Source: an uncultured Oscillospiraceae bacterium (lineage in GTDB: Bacteria > Bacillota > Clostridia > Oscillospirales > Ruminococcaceae). From it: DNA of 64,000 bases. A program made the position numbers and the translations under genes. How positions within the stretch are numbered: position 1 is the stretch's first letter; each line of letters starts with the position of its first letter. The notes beneath the pieces were generated by a model, which was not told the origin of the DNA, did no database searches, and saw only the letters and a list, made by a program, of their open reading frames with translations. The stretch lies in contig CAKSEE010000001.1 in assembly GCA_934446455.1 (NCBI GenBank), positions 102,606 to 166,605 of the forward strand, read 5' to 3'. Shown in pieces: positions 9,337-17,949 of the stretch.

Positions 9337-9720
9337 ATGAACATTGATTTTGAAGCCGCATTGCAGTATATTGACCTTGAGGACTATGCAAAGGCGGAGG
9401 AGAAGCTCAATAAGGCGATAAAGACCGAGGAGGACAAGGACAATCCGGCTGACGCGGCAAAGTACCGCTGCGTGCTCGGCGAACTTTTTGCGAACCTTGG
9501 CAGGGCAGACGAGGCACGCGCGCACTTTGAGCAGGTGATCGATTTCTGCAGCAGAACGCACACCCTTGAAGCGCAGCGCCGGATATCCCAGCGCTATATA
9601 GATATGTTCGACGGGAAGATACCCGCGCCTGCGCCCGGAAAGCGCAACCCCTCCGTGCCGATTATTCCCAAGCCCGTGCAGGACAAGGGCTTTATTTCGG
9701 GCAAGATGAAGAGAAGATAA
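9337..9720 (+). CDS. Small TPR-like protein
   Basis: 127 residues, soluble, no signal peptide. The first ~85 residues form two or three helix-turn-helix repeats with TPR character (AALQYIDLEDYAKAEEKL; ADEARAHFEQVIDF), followed by a Pro-rich, basic C-terminal tail. Such proteins act as protein-interaction scaffolds, but no partner can be named. The ATG at 9337 has GAAAGGA 7-10 nt upstream; an upstream in-frame ATG at 9253 overlaps the promoter and is rejected. The dCMP deaminase gene follows after 20 bp. Confidence 0.75.
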   Translation: MNIDFEAALQYIDLEDYAKAEEKLNKAIKTEEDKDNPADAAKYRCVLGELFANLGRADEARAHFEQVIDFCSRTHTLEAQRRISQRYIDMFDGKIPAPAPGKRNPSVPIIPKPVQDKGFISGKMKRR

Positions 9721-9740
9721 GCCGCTGAAAGGAGCGTTCC

Positions 9741-10226
9741 ATGCGCCGCGACAAAACAAACTACTATCTTGACATAGCCGAAACGGTATCCGAGCGCAGC
9801 ACCTGTCTGCGCAGAAGCTTCGGCGCAATACTTGTAAAGAACGACGAGATAATCTCAACGGGCTATAACGGCGCGCCGCGCGGGCGCAAAAACTGCTCGG
9901 ACATCGGCGGATGCCTGCGCGAAAAGCTCGGTGTGCCGCGCGGGCAGCGCTACGAGCTGTGCCGCTCGGTCCATGCGGAGGCGAACTGCATAATAAGCGC
10001 GCCGCGCGCGGATATGATAGGCGCTTCGCTTTACCTTGCGTGCCACGACAGTGAAACGGGCGCGCTTGAGGGCGCGGTAGAACCGTGCTCGATGTGCAAG
10101 CGGCTTATCATAAACGCGGGGATAGAGCGCGTTTACATAAGAACCGCGCCCGACGAATACAAAGCGCTTTGCGTGTCTGACTGGATAGACAACGACGAAA
10201 GCCTTGTGGGAAGCGAGGGGTACTGA
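9741..10226 (+). CDS. Deoxycytidylate (dCMP) deaminase family protein
   Basis: 161 residues. Converts dCMP to dUMP for thymidylate synthesis. It has the zinc site of the cytidine/deoxycytidylate deaminase superfamily: HAEAN (catalytic Glu) and PCSMC, plus the long NCSDIGGCLREKLGVPRG insertion typical of the dCMP/ComEB branch. AAAGGAG lies 6 nt before the ATG. The stop codon is directly followed by the rsmA start, so the two are co-translated. Confidence 0.93.
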   Translation: MRRDKTNYYLDIAETVSERSTCLRRSFGAILVKNDEIISTGYNGAPRGRKNCSDIGGCLREKLGVPRGQRYELCRSVHAEANCIISAPRADMIGASLYLACHDSETGALEGAVEPCSMCKRLIINAGIERVYIRTAPDEYKALCVSDWIDNDESLVGSEGY

Positions 10227-11087
10227 TTGCCGTTACAGCTCACAAACATCGGAGTGATACGCGAGCTTTTCGAGCGCCACGGCTTTTCGTTCACCAAGGC
10301 GCTCGGGCAGAACTTTATAATAAACCCCGCGGTATGTCCTAAAATCGCCGAGAACGGCGGGTGCAGAAAGGGCGTGTGCGCGCTTGAGATAGGCACGGGA
10401 GTGGGCGTTCTAACGCGGGAGCTTGCAGAGCGCTGCGACAGGGTTGCGGCGGTAGAGATAGACGAGGGGCTGCGCCCCATTCTCGCGGAAACGCTTGCGG
10501 ACTACGATAACGTGGAGGTAGTTTTCGCGGACGTTATGCAGACCGACCTTGCGGCGCTTATCACGGAAAAATTCGGCGACAGCGAGGTAGTGGTGTGCGC
10601 AAACCTGCCGTATTACATCACCTCTCCCGTAATAATGCGCATTCTCGAAAGCCGCCTTAACGTGTCCGCAGTAACCGTTATGGTGCAGAAAGAAGCCGCT
10701 GACAGGATTTGCGCCGCGCCCGGCACGCGCGGCTGCGGCGCTATCTCGTGCGCTGTTAGCTACTACAGCGAGCCTAAGCTGCTCTTCCGCGTGAACAGGG
10801 GGAGCTTTATGCCCGCGCCCAACGTAGACAGCGCGGTTATCCGCCTTGATATAAAAAAAGGCGAGCATCTCCCGCCCGAGCGTGAAAAGGCGCTTTTCCG
10901 CATAATCCGCGCGGCGTTTTCGCAGCGCAGAAAGCAGCTTGCAAACCCGCTTTCCGCAGAGCTTGGCATACCGAAGCAGGAGCTTTGCGGCATAATGCAG
11001 GGCGTTGGCATAAGCCCCACGGCGCGTGCGGAGGAGCTGACGCTCGACAAATTTCTTGCGCTTGAAAGCGCGCTTTACAAGGGCTGA
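10227..11087 (+). CDS. rsmA: 16S rRNA (adenine1518/1519-N6)-dimethyltransferase
   Basis: 286 residues, the normal size of RsmA/KsgA. It dimethylates two adjacent adenines at the 3' end of 16S rRNA during small-subunit assembly. Motifs: ALGQNFIIN, SAM-binding EIGTGVGVLTREL, acidic AAVEID, and catalytic NLPYYITSP; the C-terminal helical domain has FSQRRKQLANPL. The start is TTG at 10227, immediately after the deaminase TGA, with GAGGGG 6 nt upstream; no better start exists ahead of the conserved LTNIGVIRELFERHGF. Confidence 0.96.
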   Translation: MPLQLTNIGVIRELFERHGFSFTKALGQNFIINPAVCPKIAENGGCRKGVCALEIGTGVGVLTRELAERCDRVAAVEIDEGLRPILAETLADYDNVEVVFADVMQTDLAALITEKFGDSEVVVCANLPYYITSPVIMRILESRLNVSAVTVMVQKEAADRICAAPGTRGCGAISCAVSYYSEPKLLFRVNRGSFMPAPNVDSAVIRLDIKKGEHLPPEREKALFRIIRAAFSQRRKQLANPLSAELGIPKQELCGIMQGVGISPTARAEELTLDKFLALESALYKG

Positions 11088-11161
11088 TTCTTTTGCGCTG
11101 CAACGTTCCTGCCGTTTTTGTGTCTTTGTTAGTAAGAACGCTTTACAAAAGGAGGGCGCAT

Positions 11162-11467
11162 ATGTTCGATATTTACTTAGAGGGCGTGAACCTCACGCCG
11201 ATTGTCGCCATAGCGGGGCTTGCGCTTATACTCCCCTTGCAGCTTTTGCTGTGCTTTAAGGCTAAGCGGCTTGTTGTACGGCTTATTCCCGCGGCTGCGT
11301 TTGCGGCGGCAGGCATAGGGCTGTATATAGCGGGGCGAGTTATCGGTGATATAACGGGACTTGGACTTTTCATTTTCGCCATATACGCAGCGTTTATGCT
11401 GCTTACCTGCGGCTTTGGCTGGGGAATATGGGCGATAGCGCGCGGGTTCAGAAAAATCAAGGCATAG
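11162..11467 (+). CDS. Small membrane protein, three predicted TM segments
   Basis: 101 residues, hydrophobic throughout, with helices at about residues 13-33, 41-62 and 69-92 and a basic tail (ARGFRKIKA). No family recognised. AGGAGG lies 6 nt upstream of the ATG, which decides the start; the upstream in-frame extension to 11093 has no such site. It lies 74 bp after rsmA and is followed by a hairpin. Confidence 0.65.
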   Translation: MFDIYLEGVNLTPIVAIAGLALILPLQLLLCFKAKRLVVRLIPAAAFAAAGIGLYIAGRVIGDITGLGLFIFAIYAAFMLLTCGFGWGIWAIARGFRKIKA

Positions 11468-11480
11468 TGTAGTATAAAGC

Positions 11481-11509
11481 AAGGCTGCTTTTGTTTCAAA
11501 AGCAGCCTT
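11481..11509 (+). terminator. Hairpin after the small membrane protein gene
   Basis: A 12-13 bp stem (AAGGCTGCTTTT / AAAAGCAGCCTT) with a very short loop. Only a weak T-rich stretch follows, so it may attenuate rather than fully terminate before the acetyltransferase gene. Confidence 0.6.
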
Positions 11510-11535
11510 AATATCTGTAGAACAAGGAGTACGCC

Positions 11536-12129
11536 ATGTCAGAAATAAGAGTTGCGACCACCGCAGACGCGCGGGAGCTGCTTAAAATCTACGCGCCGTA
11601 TGTTCTCAACACGGCAATTACCTTTGAGTACGAAGTCCCCTCTGTGGAGGAGTTCACCGCCCGCATAGAAAAAACGCTTGCAAGGTACCCTTACCTTGTG
11701 GCACAGGAGGGCAGCGAGATACTCGGCTACGCGTACACGGGGGTGTTCAACCCGCGCGCCGCGTACGACCACTCTGCGGAAACCTCGATATACCTGCGCA
11801 CAGACGCGCACCGCAGAGGGCTTGGCAAGGCGCTTTACGCCGCGCTGGAGAGTCTCTCCCTCGCGCAGAACATTACGAACCTTTACGCCTGCATAGGCAG
11901 CCCCGTAAACACGGACGCGCACCTCGACCACAACAGCGAGCAGTTCCACGCGCATATGGGATATGAGCTTGCGGGGCGCTTCCACGCATGCGGGTACAAG
12001 TTCGGCACTTGGTACGACATGGTGTACATGGAAAAGCGCATAAACGAGCCGCTTGATATACAGCCGCAATTTATCCCGTTTCCGCAGCTTGAAATGGCGG
12101 CGCTTATAAACGCGGGGGTGACATTATGA
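11536..12129 (+). CDS. GNAT N-acetyltransferase, phosphinothricin-acetyltransferase-like
   Basis: 197 residues. The first ~165 match the Pat/YncA-like GNAT branch that acetylates small amines: AREIYxPYV-like start (LLKIYAPYVLNTAITFEYE), acetyl-CoA loop RTDAHRRGLGKALY, YACIGSPVNTDAHLDHNSE and the C-terminal strand GTWYDMVYME. A ~25-residue extension follows. AAGGAG lies 6 nt before the ATG. Substrate cannot be inferred; resistance to a specific compound should not be assumed. Its stop overlaps by ATGA with the decayed reading frame downstream. Confidence 0.85.
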   Translation: MSEIRVATTADARELLKIYAPYVLNTAITFEYEVPSVEEFTARIEKTLARYPYLVAQEGSEILGYAYTGVFNPRAAYDHSAETSIYLRTDAHRRGLGKALYAALESLSLAQNITNLYACIGSPVNTDAHLDHNSEQFHAHMGYELAGRFHACGYKFGTWYDMVYMEKRINEPLDIQPQFIPFPQLEMAALINAGVTL

Positions 12130-12406
12130 CGTTTCAGCCGTTCGGGTGGGAGAGGCGCTGACGCCTCACGCGCTCGCCGTTCACCCCGATATGCAGGGAA
12201 ATGAGCTTGGCAGGGCGCTTGTGGCGGAAATAGCGGCGCTCTCTCGCAAAAACGGAAAGCGCGCCGTCCGGCTCGACATTCTCGGCACGAACGGCGCTGC
12301 GGAGCGCCTGTACAGCGGCGCGGGCTTCAGGGTGATTCAGGCTAAGCCCATGTACTACGAGGACGCGGAACTTACGGAGTACAAGCTGCCGGAGCTTGCG
12401 CTTTAG
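12126..12406 (+). pseudogene. Decayed GNAT acetyltransferase (N-terminal half lost)
   Basis: An ATG at 12126 overlapping the previous stop (ATGA) opens only MTFQPFGWERR before a stop. In another frame, from 12146 (GTG), the sequence encodes the C-terminal half of a GNAT domain: LAVHPDMQGNELGRALVAEI, RLDILGTNGAAERLYSGAGF and a final strand. The usual N-terminal ~80 residues are missing and an in-frame stop lies at 12119. The simplest reading is a deletion plus frameshift in a two-gene acetyltransferase operon. Alternatively an 86-residue protein could start at the GTG, but it would lack half the fold. Confidence 0.65.
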
Positions 12407-12651
12407 TTTGTAAAGTTCCCCCTTACATAGCGCCCGAAGATGTAAAGCGCGTATTCCGCCTGCCCCGTTACGGGGTGGCTTGCTATCTCAAAAGAATAAC
12501 CCGCGCCCGTGTATGCCGCGCCATTGTGCACGCAGAACACTGGCGCTTTTTCCTGCAGCACCCGCACATAGTCCGTGCAGAATACCCCGCCCCATAGGGC
12601 AAGCACGCCTATAATGCACACAAGCACCGTCTTAAGTGTTTTACTCTTCAT
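12403..12651 (-). CDS. Small membrane-anchored protein downstream of MerR regulator
   Basis: 82 residues: one N-terminal membrane segment (TVLVCIIGVLALWGGVF, ~8-25) and a ~55-residue extracytoplasmic domain with SFEIASHPVTGQAEYALYIFGRYVRG. Not assigned to a family. The start overlaps the merR-type gene by 11 bp, so translation is coupled. Its stop overlaps the convergent acetyltransferase relic by 4 bp. Confidence 0.6.
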   Translation of the reverse strand: MKSKTLKTVLVCIIGVLALWGGVFCTDYVRVLQEKAPVFCVHNGAAYTGAGYSFEIASHPVTGQAEYALYIFGRYVRGNFTN

Positions 12652-13474
12652 CGCAGCTCCTTTCCCGCACGGGTATGCGTATCTCGGTCACGAATTTCTC
12701 CGTGTCGCCGGTAAAGCCGTAGTCTATAAGCGTTATCTCGCGTGAGCCGCCCGCAGGCTCAAGCCCGCCGCGGTCTATGTATTCCATGAGCCTTGCGTAC
12801 TGCGCGGGCGCGCTTTCGTGGCTGCCCTTAAACCGCGTGAACACGCAGCGCTGCGCGGGGCATTTCTCTGCGGCGGTGTTCTCGCCGTCCTCCTCGTCAA
12901 GCAGCAGGAATACGCAGTCGTAGCCGCTGAAAATGCCTGCGCAAAGGTTCTGTGCGGAAATGCCAACGCCCACCTTGCCAAGGAACACCGCAGGCTCCGT
13001 GAGCGCCTCGTCAAGGCGGCGTATCGGCGCTTCCATGTCTAAAAAGCCGTTTATTTCAAGCCTTTCTGAGATACTGATAACCCTGCACGGCGGGAACGTC
13101 TTTTCCCTTATAACGCCGAGCGCGCCCGTCTGCGCGTCGAACAGCCCCTGCAGGCGGTTGTCAAGCTTGCGCTCTATCAGGGCAAGCTCACGCCGCCTGC
13201 GCGCTATCTCACGCTTGTGTTCAAGCAGCCGCTCCTCGATTACCGAGGTGTCCCTGTTCGCAAGGAACTGCGCTATTTTCGGCAGCGGCATATCAAGCGC
13301 CCGCAGGTAGCATATGGTGTTGAGCACCTCGAACTGCCGCGCGCTGTACAGGCGGTAGCCCGTTACGGGGTCAACGCTTTCGGGGATAAGCAGACCAAGC
13401 TGCTCGTAATGCCGCAGCGTACCCGCGCTCACGCGGAACATCTTAGCAACGTCGCCTATCTTAAAGAGCTTCAT
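12641..13474 (-). CDS. MerR-family regulator with effector-binding domain
   Basis: 277 residues. N-terminal winged helix (KIGDVAKMFRVSAGTLRHYEQLGLL and GYRLY), a coiled dimerisation helix (~80-115), and a C-terminal GyrI/BmrR-like ligand-binding domain (~125-270). In the family such proteins sense hydrophobic or cationic drugs and activate efflux promoters by untwisting a long spacer. It sits 15 bp downstream of the MATE gene, and a 19-bp-spacer promoter precedes that gene, so it probably activates its own operon. AGGAGG lies 6 nt before the ATG. Confidence 0.88.
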   Translation of the reverse strand: MKLFKIGDVAKMFRVSAGTLRHYEQLGLLIPESVDPVTGYRLYSARQFEVLNTICYLRALDMPLPKIAQFLANRDTSVIEERLLEHKREIARRRRELALIERKLDNRLQGLFDAQTGALGVIREKTFPPCRVISISERLEINGFLDMEAPIRRLDEALTEPAVFLGKVGVGISAQNLCAGIFSGYDCVFLLLDEEDGENTAAEKCPAQRCVFTRFKGSHESAPAQYARLMEYIDRGGLEPAGGSREITLIDYGFTGDTEKFVTEIRIPVRERSCDEE

Positions 13475-13489
13475 GCCGCGCCTCCTTTT

Positions 13490-14827
13490 TTACGCTTTCC
13501 GCTTCTCCCTGCGCCTCAGCAGTATATATGCCGCAACGCACACGATAACCGACAGCAGCGAGCCTATGGGCGCTGCAAGTCCCATGGGGAAGAGCGTGTC
13601 GGGATATAGCGCGGACGCCGCAAACGAGAGCGGCACGCGCGCGCACACTATCGAAATAACGTTGTGCAAAAACGATATCCACGACTCTTCAAGCGCGCAG
13701 AAATAGCCGCTGAAGCAGAAATGCACCCCCGCGAAAACGCAGTCCGCTACATAGCTTCGCAGGTACTGCCCGCCGAGGCGCACTACCGCCTCGTCACGCT
13801 CAAACAGCCCCACGATATTGCCCGCCGTAAACTGCACCGCCACTGCCACAGCCACGCCGAAGCCCACTGTCACCACCATGGCGCACAGCAGCGTCTTTCG
13901 GGCGCGCTCGGGCTTTCCCGCGCCCAGATTCTGCGCGCCGAGCGCCGACACCGCCGACAGCATGGACGACGGCACAAGGAACAGCATGCCTATCACCTTT
14001 TCAACGATGCCGACAGCCGCAGCGTCGTCAAGTCCGCGCCGATTTGCGATTACTGTTATCACAATGAAAGCAAGCTGAATAAACCCGTCCTGAAGCGCCA
14101 CGGGTATGCCTACCTTCATTATGGTGCCTATAACCTGCCGCTTTGGCGCAAAATCCGCGCGGGCGAGCCTGACTCCCCCCTTTTTGCGCAGCATTACCGC
14201 AAGCGCAAGCGCCACGCTCACCGCCTGCGAAATAACCGTTCCGAGCGCCGCGCCCGCAGGTCCAAGCCTGAACGCCCCCATAAACAGGCAGTCAAGCCCG
14301 ATGTTCACCGCGCACGCTGCGGCTATGAAGTACATCGGGCTTTTCGAGTCGCCGAGTCCTCTCAGTATTGAGCTTATTATGTTGTACGCGGTGATGAACG
14401 GTATTCCCGCAAAGCATATAGTGAGGTAGAGCACTGTGCCGTCCATAGCCTGCGCGGGGGTAGCCATAGCCTGCGCCACGGGCGTTCTCACCGGTAAAAG
14501 CACCGCCGTGAGCACGACCGACCCAAGCATGAATACCGTTGCCGTGCTGCCCACAGCGTTTGCCGCGAACCTGTCGTCGCGCGCGCCCGCCGCTCTGCCG
14601 ATAGTTACTGTAGCGCCCATGGCAAGTCCCACTATCATCACGGTAAGTATGTGCATTACCTGACTGCCGACAGAAACCGCCGTTACGTCCGCTTTTGTGC
14701 CGAACTGCCCCATGATGAACAGGTCCGCCAGCCCGTAAAGAGTCTGTAGGAAATACGAGAGAAAGTACGGGAGCGAAAACCGCATTAAATTGCGGAATAC
14801 GTTGCCCTCAACAAGAGAACGTTCCAT
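13490..14827 (-). CDS. MATE family efflux transporter
   Basis: 445 residues with 12 hydrophobic segments in two homologous halves, the normal MATE layout. The N-terminus (LVEGNVFRNLMRFSLPYFLSYFLQTLYGLADLFIMGQF) and the half-repeat at ~230-250 (KVGIPVALQDGFIQLAFIVI) are characteristic. MATE proteins export cationic drugs or metabolites using a sodium or proton gradient. First gene of the operon with the MerR regulator; substrate unknown. Confidence 0.92.
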   Translation of the reverse strand: MERSLVEGNVFRNLMRFSLPYFLSYFLQTLYGLADLFIMGQFGTKADVTAVSVGSQVMHILTVMIVGLAMGATVTIGRAAGARDDRFAANAVGSTATVFMLGSVVLTAVLLPVRTPVAQAMATPAQAMDGTVLYLTICFAGIPFITAYNIISSILRGLGDSKSPMYFIAAACAVNIGLDCLFMGAFRLGPAGAALGTVISQAVSVALALAVMLRKKGGVRLARADFAPKRQVIGTIMKVGIPVALQDGFIQLAFIVITVIANRRGLDDAAAVGIVEKVIGMLFLVPSSMLSAVSALGAQNLGAGKPERARKTLLCAMVVTVGFGVAVAVAVQFTAGNIVGLFERDEAVVRLGGQYLRSYVADCVFAGVHFCFSGYFCALEESWISFLHNVISIVCARVPLSFAASALYPDTLFPMGLAAPIGSLLSVIVCVAAYILLRRREKRKA

Positions 14828-14889
14828 AAATCACACGCCCGCGCAAATAGAATTGCCTATGTGCAAGCCTGCGCAGATCCTCCATGCTT

Positions 14890-14920
14890 ATTATAAACCT
14901 TACAGTTGTTGCAAAGTCAA
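14890..14920 (-). promoter_or_regulatory. MerR-type promoter of the MATE operon
   Basis: On the minus strand TTGACT (14920-14915) and TATAAT (14895-14890) are separated by 19 bp, the over-long spacer diagnostic of MerR-activated promoters. The spacer region has partial dyad symmetry with outer arms CCTTGAC and GTAAGG. The leader to the MATE start is about 55 nt. Confidence 0.75.
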
Positions 14921-14928
14921 GGCTTTGA

Positions 14929-14973
14929 GGAAATAAAACTCACGGCGGCTTCTGAAATAAAGCCGCCGTGAGT
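14929..14973 (-). terminator. smpB terminator
   Basis: On the minus strand a perfect 14-bp stem (ACTCACGGCGGCTT / AAGCCGCCGTGAGT) followed by TTTTATTTCC, 34 nt after the smpB stop. Confidence 0.88.
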
Positions 14974-15006
14974 CTGTTGATAATGCCGTATCCGGTGGCT
15001 ACGGAT

Positions 15007-15462
15007 TTACCTGTTGCGCTCTTTCATTGCGCGCTCTATCTCCCTGCCCGCGTCGCGGCGCGCCATGTCGTCGCGCTTGTCGTGCAGCTTTTTGCCCTTG
15101 CACAGACCTACCTGCACCTTAACGCGGCTGTCCTTGAAATAAAGCGATATCGGAATGAGCGTGTATCCGCCCTGCTTGACCTGCCCGAACAGGCGCAGTA
15201 TCTCCTTTTTGTGCATAAGAAGCCTGCGCACGCGGTATGGGTCGCGGTTGAATATGTTTCCCTTTTCATACGGCGCGATGTGCATATTGCGAATGAACGC
15301 CTCGCCGTTTTCTATGGATATCCAGCTGTCCTTGAGGTTCACGCCGCCTGAGCGTATGGACTTCACCTCTGTGCCGAAAAGCTCAATACCCGCCTCAATG
15401 CTCTCCACGATGAAGTATTCGTGGCGCGCCTGTCGGTTTTCTGAAATTGTTTTTGTGTTCAT
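15007..15462 (-). CDS. smpB: SsrA-binding protein
   Basis: 151 residues. SmpB binds tmRNA and rescues stalled ribosomes by trans-translation. Typical features: [27 protein letters not shown] start, [19 protein letters not shown], and the basic tail [25 protein letters not shown] just upstream fixes the ATG at 15462; the longer frame to 15492 is not homologous. It lies 26 bp after the dockerin gene and has its own terminator. The partner ssrA RNA is not in the window. Confidence 0.96.
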   Translation of the reverse strand: MNTKTISENRQARHEYFIVESIEAGIELFGTEVKSIRSGGVNLKDSWISIENGEAFIRNMHIAPYEKGNIFNRDPYRVRRLLMHKKEILRLFGQVKQGGYTLIPISLYFKDSRVKVQVGLCKGKKLHDKRDDMARRDAGREIERAMKERNR

Positions 15463-15488
15463 GTGTCCTCCGAGGGGTCGGAGCAGGC

Positions 15489-17648
15489 TCACTCTTCAAT
15501 GCCGAAGCTGTACTTGAGAATGGATACCGCGTCCTCCGCATATATCCATGTGTCGCCGGTAACGTCGGCTGCCAGCATCTGCGGGTAGTTGAGCTCCACG
15601 TCGCGCATTACAGCACGCAGAACCATCATCGCGTCAAGCGCGGTAACGCTGCCGTCGCCGTCAACGTCGCCGGGTACTACTATGGTGTAGGATACGTCGC
15701 TGTTGGCAGCCGCAGCCGTCATGCCCGTTGCGAGCTTGTCGGCGTCGGTGGTGGCGGTGCCGTCTGCGTTGCGCACGGTAACTGCCGCGCCGTTCTTGAG
15801 CGAGTTCTTGAACGCTGCAACGGTGTACTGCGTTTTGTACGCGCCGCAGATAGTGAGCTTGCTGTGGTCAATCTTAAAGTTGTTGGAAATCATCTCGAAG
15901 TTCTGGAGAACGGAGCTTATGAAGTAGTCGCCGCCCTCCGTTGCGGTCATTGTGGCAATGCCGTTCTTAACTTCAACATCGCCGCACAGCGCGGACTTCT
16001 TTGCGGAAGTATCCCACTTGTACAGGCGGTAGGTGCCGTTGGTGTACTTGGCAGAAACGTCGAGCGTAATAGTAGCCTTTCCGGGGAACGTGCCGTTCTG
16101 AGCAAAGGAAACTATCTGATAGTCGCTTGCGCTGCCGACTTCGTAGCGGATAAGGTCATCATACGAGGATTCGTACTTTATTTCGGGGTTGAGCGCCTTC
16201 GGTTCGGTTATGTCCTTGCCGTTGAACGTCCATGTGTACTTATAGCCGTCGCGGGTCGTGCCGGTGTATACTACGGTCTTGTTCTCGCCGTAAATGGCGT
16301 CAAAATCGGTCTTGGGCGCAGTCGCGGGAACGGAGAGCGACGTTGCAACAAGCTCGGACTGAGCCTCCTGATACGCCTTGATGGCATTGTTCGCCTGTGT
16401 TATGGAGGCGTCGGTGTTCTTGGAAGCCTCGGTAAGAAGCGCTACCGCCTGTGCAAATTTTGCCCAGCTGCTCGCGGTATAATCAGTTTCCTTGAAATTC
16501 TTTGAGATGGAGATAAGGTCGGTAAGCACCTTTTTTGTGCTCTGTGAAACGCCGTTTACAAGTCCCTTCTTTGCGCTTTCAAGGTCCTTCAGCGCGTCCA
16601 TCATCATGTCGGCGTCCGCGTTTGTGTAGCCGTAAATGGTGGTGGCGGTCTTAAGCGCTGCGGAGAAGCTGTTCCAGCTTGTGGAGGTGTAGTTCTCCTT
16701 GGAGTAGGTGTTGCACTCCTTTATAAGGGTCTCAAGGCGCACCTTTACGGAGGAGGGGTCGTCGCCGTTAAGGAAGTATATCTTTACGGTGGTGTTGGTG
16801 TTTACATTGTTGCTGCTGCCCGTACCCGCGTAAAGCCTTATCGTTATGTCAACGTTCGCCGCCTTGTCAACGGTTACAATGTGTTTGCCGTTTACGGTCT
16901 TTATGTAGCTCGACAGGTTCCAGTCCTCAATTTCAAGGTCGTAGTAAAGGTCGTCGTCGGCAATGTCGGTGCTTTCAAGCTCGTCCTCGTCGTAGGGAGG
17001 ATACTCGGGGTCGTAGAAGAACTTGGGCAGCGTGGAGCCGTCGGAGAGCTTAACGGTGCCGAGTATCTTGTTCTTGAGGGCGTTCTCGTTCACCTCGTCG
17101 CCCTTCATGAAGTAGTAAACGGAGGGCGACGCGACAATGGAGCGCTGATTCTTGGTGTTTATAAGGTTGTTGTCTATCTTCTTGGTGGAAATATCCATCG
17201 AAACGTACCACGAGGGAACGCTTGTGAGATAGTTGTTGCTTATATCAAGGCTTGTAAGGTTTATGCAGCCGGAAAGGTCGACCGCGTTTGCGTCGGAGCT
17301 TCTCAGCAGGTTGTTTGAGAGGTTCAGCGTGCGCAGCCTCGGCATATACTCCACAGCCTCGGGAATGCCTTCAAGCCCCATTTTGCTGAGGTTGAGCGAG
17401 GTTATCTTTGCAAGGTCGGCGAAGGTTATCTCGCCTATCTCTTTTTTTGTTGCCTTTTCTATCGCAGTTTCGAGCTTCTTCTGGGCTTCCTCGGAGCTGT
17501 CCGTTTCAAACATCGAATATGGTACGGTGTCAAAGTCGTCATAGGTAACAGCGGCGGACGCGCTGACTGAAAGCAGCGAGGCCGGCACGGAAGCGGTGAG
17601 CATTGCAGCGGCGGTAAGCGCTGCAAAAAGCTTTTTCGTTGTTGTCAT
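15489..17648 (-). CDS. Secreted LRR / FIVAR protein with C-terminal type I dockerin
   Basis: 719 residues. Order: signal peptide ([28 protein letters not shown], shown in two parts: basic start then Ala/Leu core), leucine-rich repeats (~75-160; LTSLNL-like units such as [12 protein letters not shown] and [11 protein letters not shown]), a spacer, two FIVAR-like helical modules ([32 protein letters not shown]), a beta-rich region, and a type I dockerin with two calcium loops ([34 protein letters not shown]). Dockerins bind cohesins, so it may join a cohesin-bearing surface complex. No enzyme domain is visible. Start at 17648 has AAAGGA 9 nt upstream. Confidence 0.88.
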   Translation of the reverse strand: MTTTKKLFAALTAAAMLTASVPASLLSVSASAAVTYDDFDTVPYSMFETDSSEEAQKKLETAIEKATKKEIGEITFADLAKITSLNLSKMGLEGIPEAVEYMPRLRTLNLSNNLLRSSDANAVDLSGCINLTSLDISNNYLTSVPSWYVSMDISTKKIDNNLINTKNQRSIVASPSVYYFMKGDEVNENALKNKILGTVKLSDGSTLPKFFYDPEYPPYDEDELESTDIADDDLYYDLEIEDWNLSSYIKTVNGKHIVTVDKAANVDITIRLYAGTGSSNNVNTNTTVKIYFLNGDDPSSVKVRLETLIKECNTYSKENYTSTSWNSFSAALKTATTIYGYTNADADMMMDALKDLESAKKGLVNGVSQSTKKVLTDLISISKNFKETDYTASSWAKFAQAVALLTEASKNTDASITQANNAIKAYQEAQSELVATSLSVPATAPKTDFDAIYGENKTVVYTGTTRDGYKYTWTFNGKDITEPKALNPEIKYESSYDDLIRYEVGSASDYQIVSFAQNGTFPGKATITLDVSAKYTNGTYRLYKWDTSAKKSALCGDVEVKNGIATMTATEGGDYFISSVLQNFEMISNNFKIDHSKLTICGAYKTQYTVAAFKNSLKNGAAVTVRNADGTATTDADKLATGMTAAAANSDVSYTIVVPGDVDGDGSVTALDAMMVLRAVMRDVELNYPQMLAADVTGDTWIYAEDAVSILKYSFGIEE

Positions 17649-17949
17649 AATAAACATTCCTTTCATTTTTGTGAGCGCTGCGGATAACCGCGCGCCTTTT
17701 CCCCAAAGGAGCGTTATGTTCCCCAGAACTAAGGGTGGACTGTGCGGCGCAAAACTGCACAGTAATGCACTTTAAGTATAACATATATTCGCGGATTTGA
17801 CAAGGGCTAAACCAAATTTTTTTACATTTTTTTCGCGCAGGAGCGCCATTTGCGCCCTGCGGCATGAATAATTGCCATTTTTTCGGCAAATATAGGGTTA
17901 CAGTCCGCACAAACGGACGCTCCATATAACCATTGAAAGGAAAATGACT
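17649..17949. other. Divergent intergenic region
   Basis: 301 bp between the divergently transcribed dockerin and LytM genes. It holds the dockerin promoter (17775-17803) and a dyad ACTGTGC/GCACAGT at 17739-17763, which would form a hairpin at the 5' end of the dockerin transcript. No confident promoter for the LytM gene was found; a SigF consensus could not be matched. Confidence 0.6.
17775..17803 (-). promoter_or_regulatory. Promoter of the dockerin-smpB unit
   Basis: On the minus strand TTGTCA (17803-17798), 17-bp spacer, TATACT (17780-17775), giving a ~120-nt leader with a hairpin. Confidence 0.65.
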
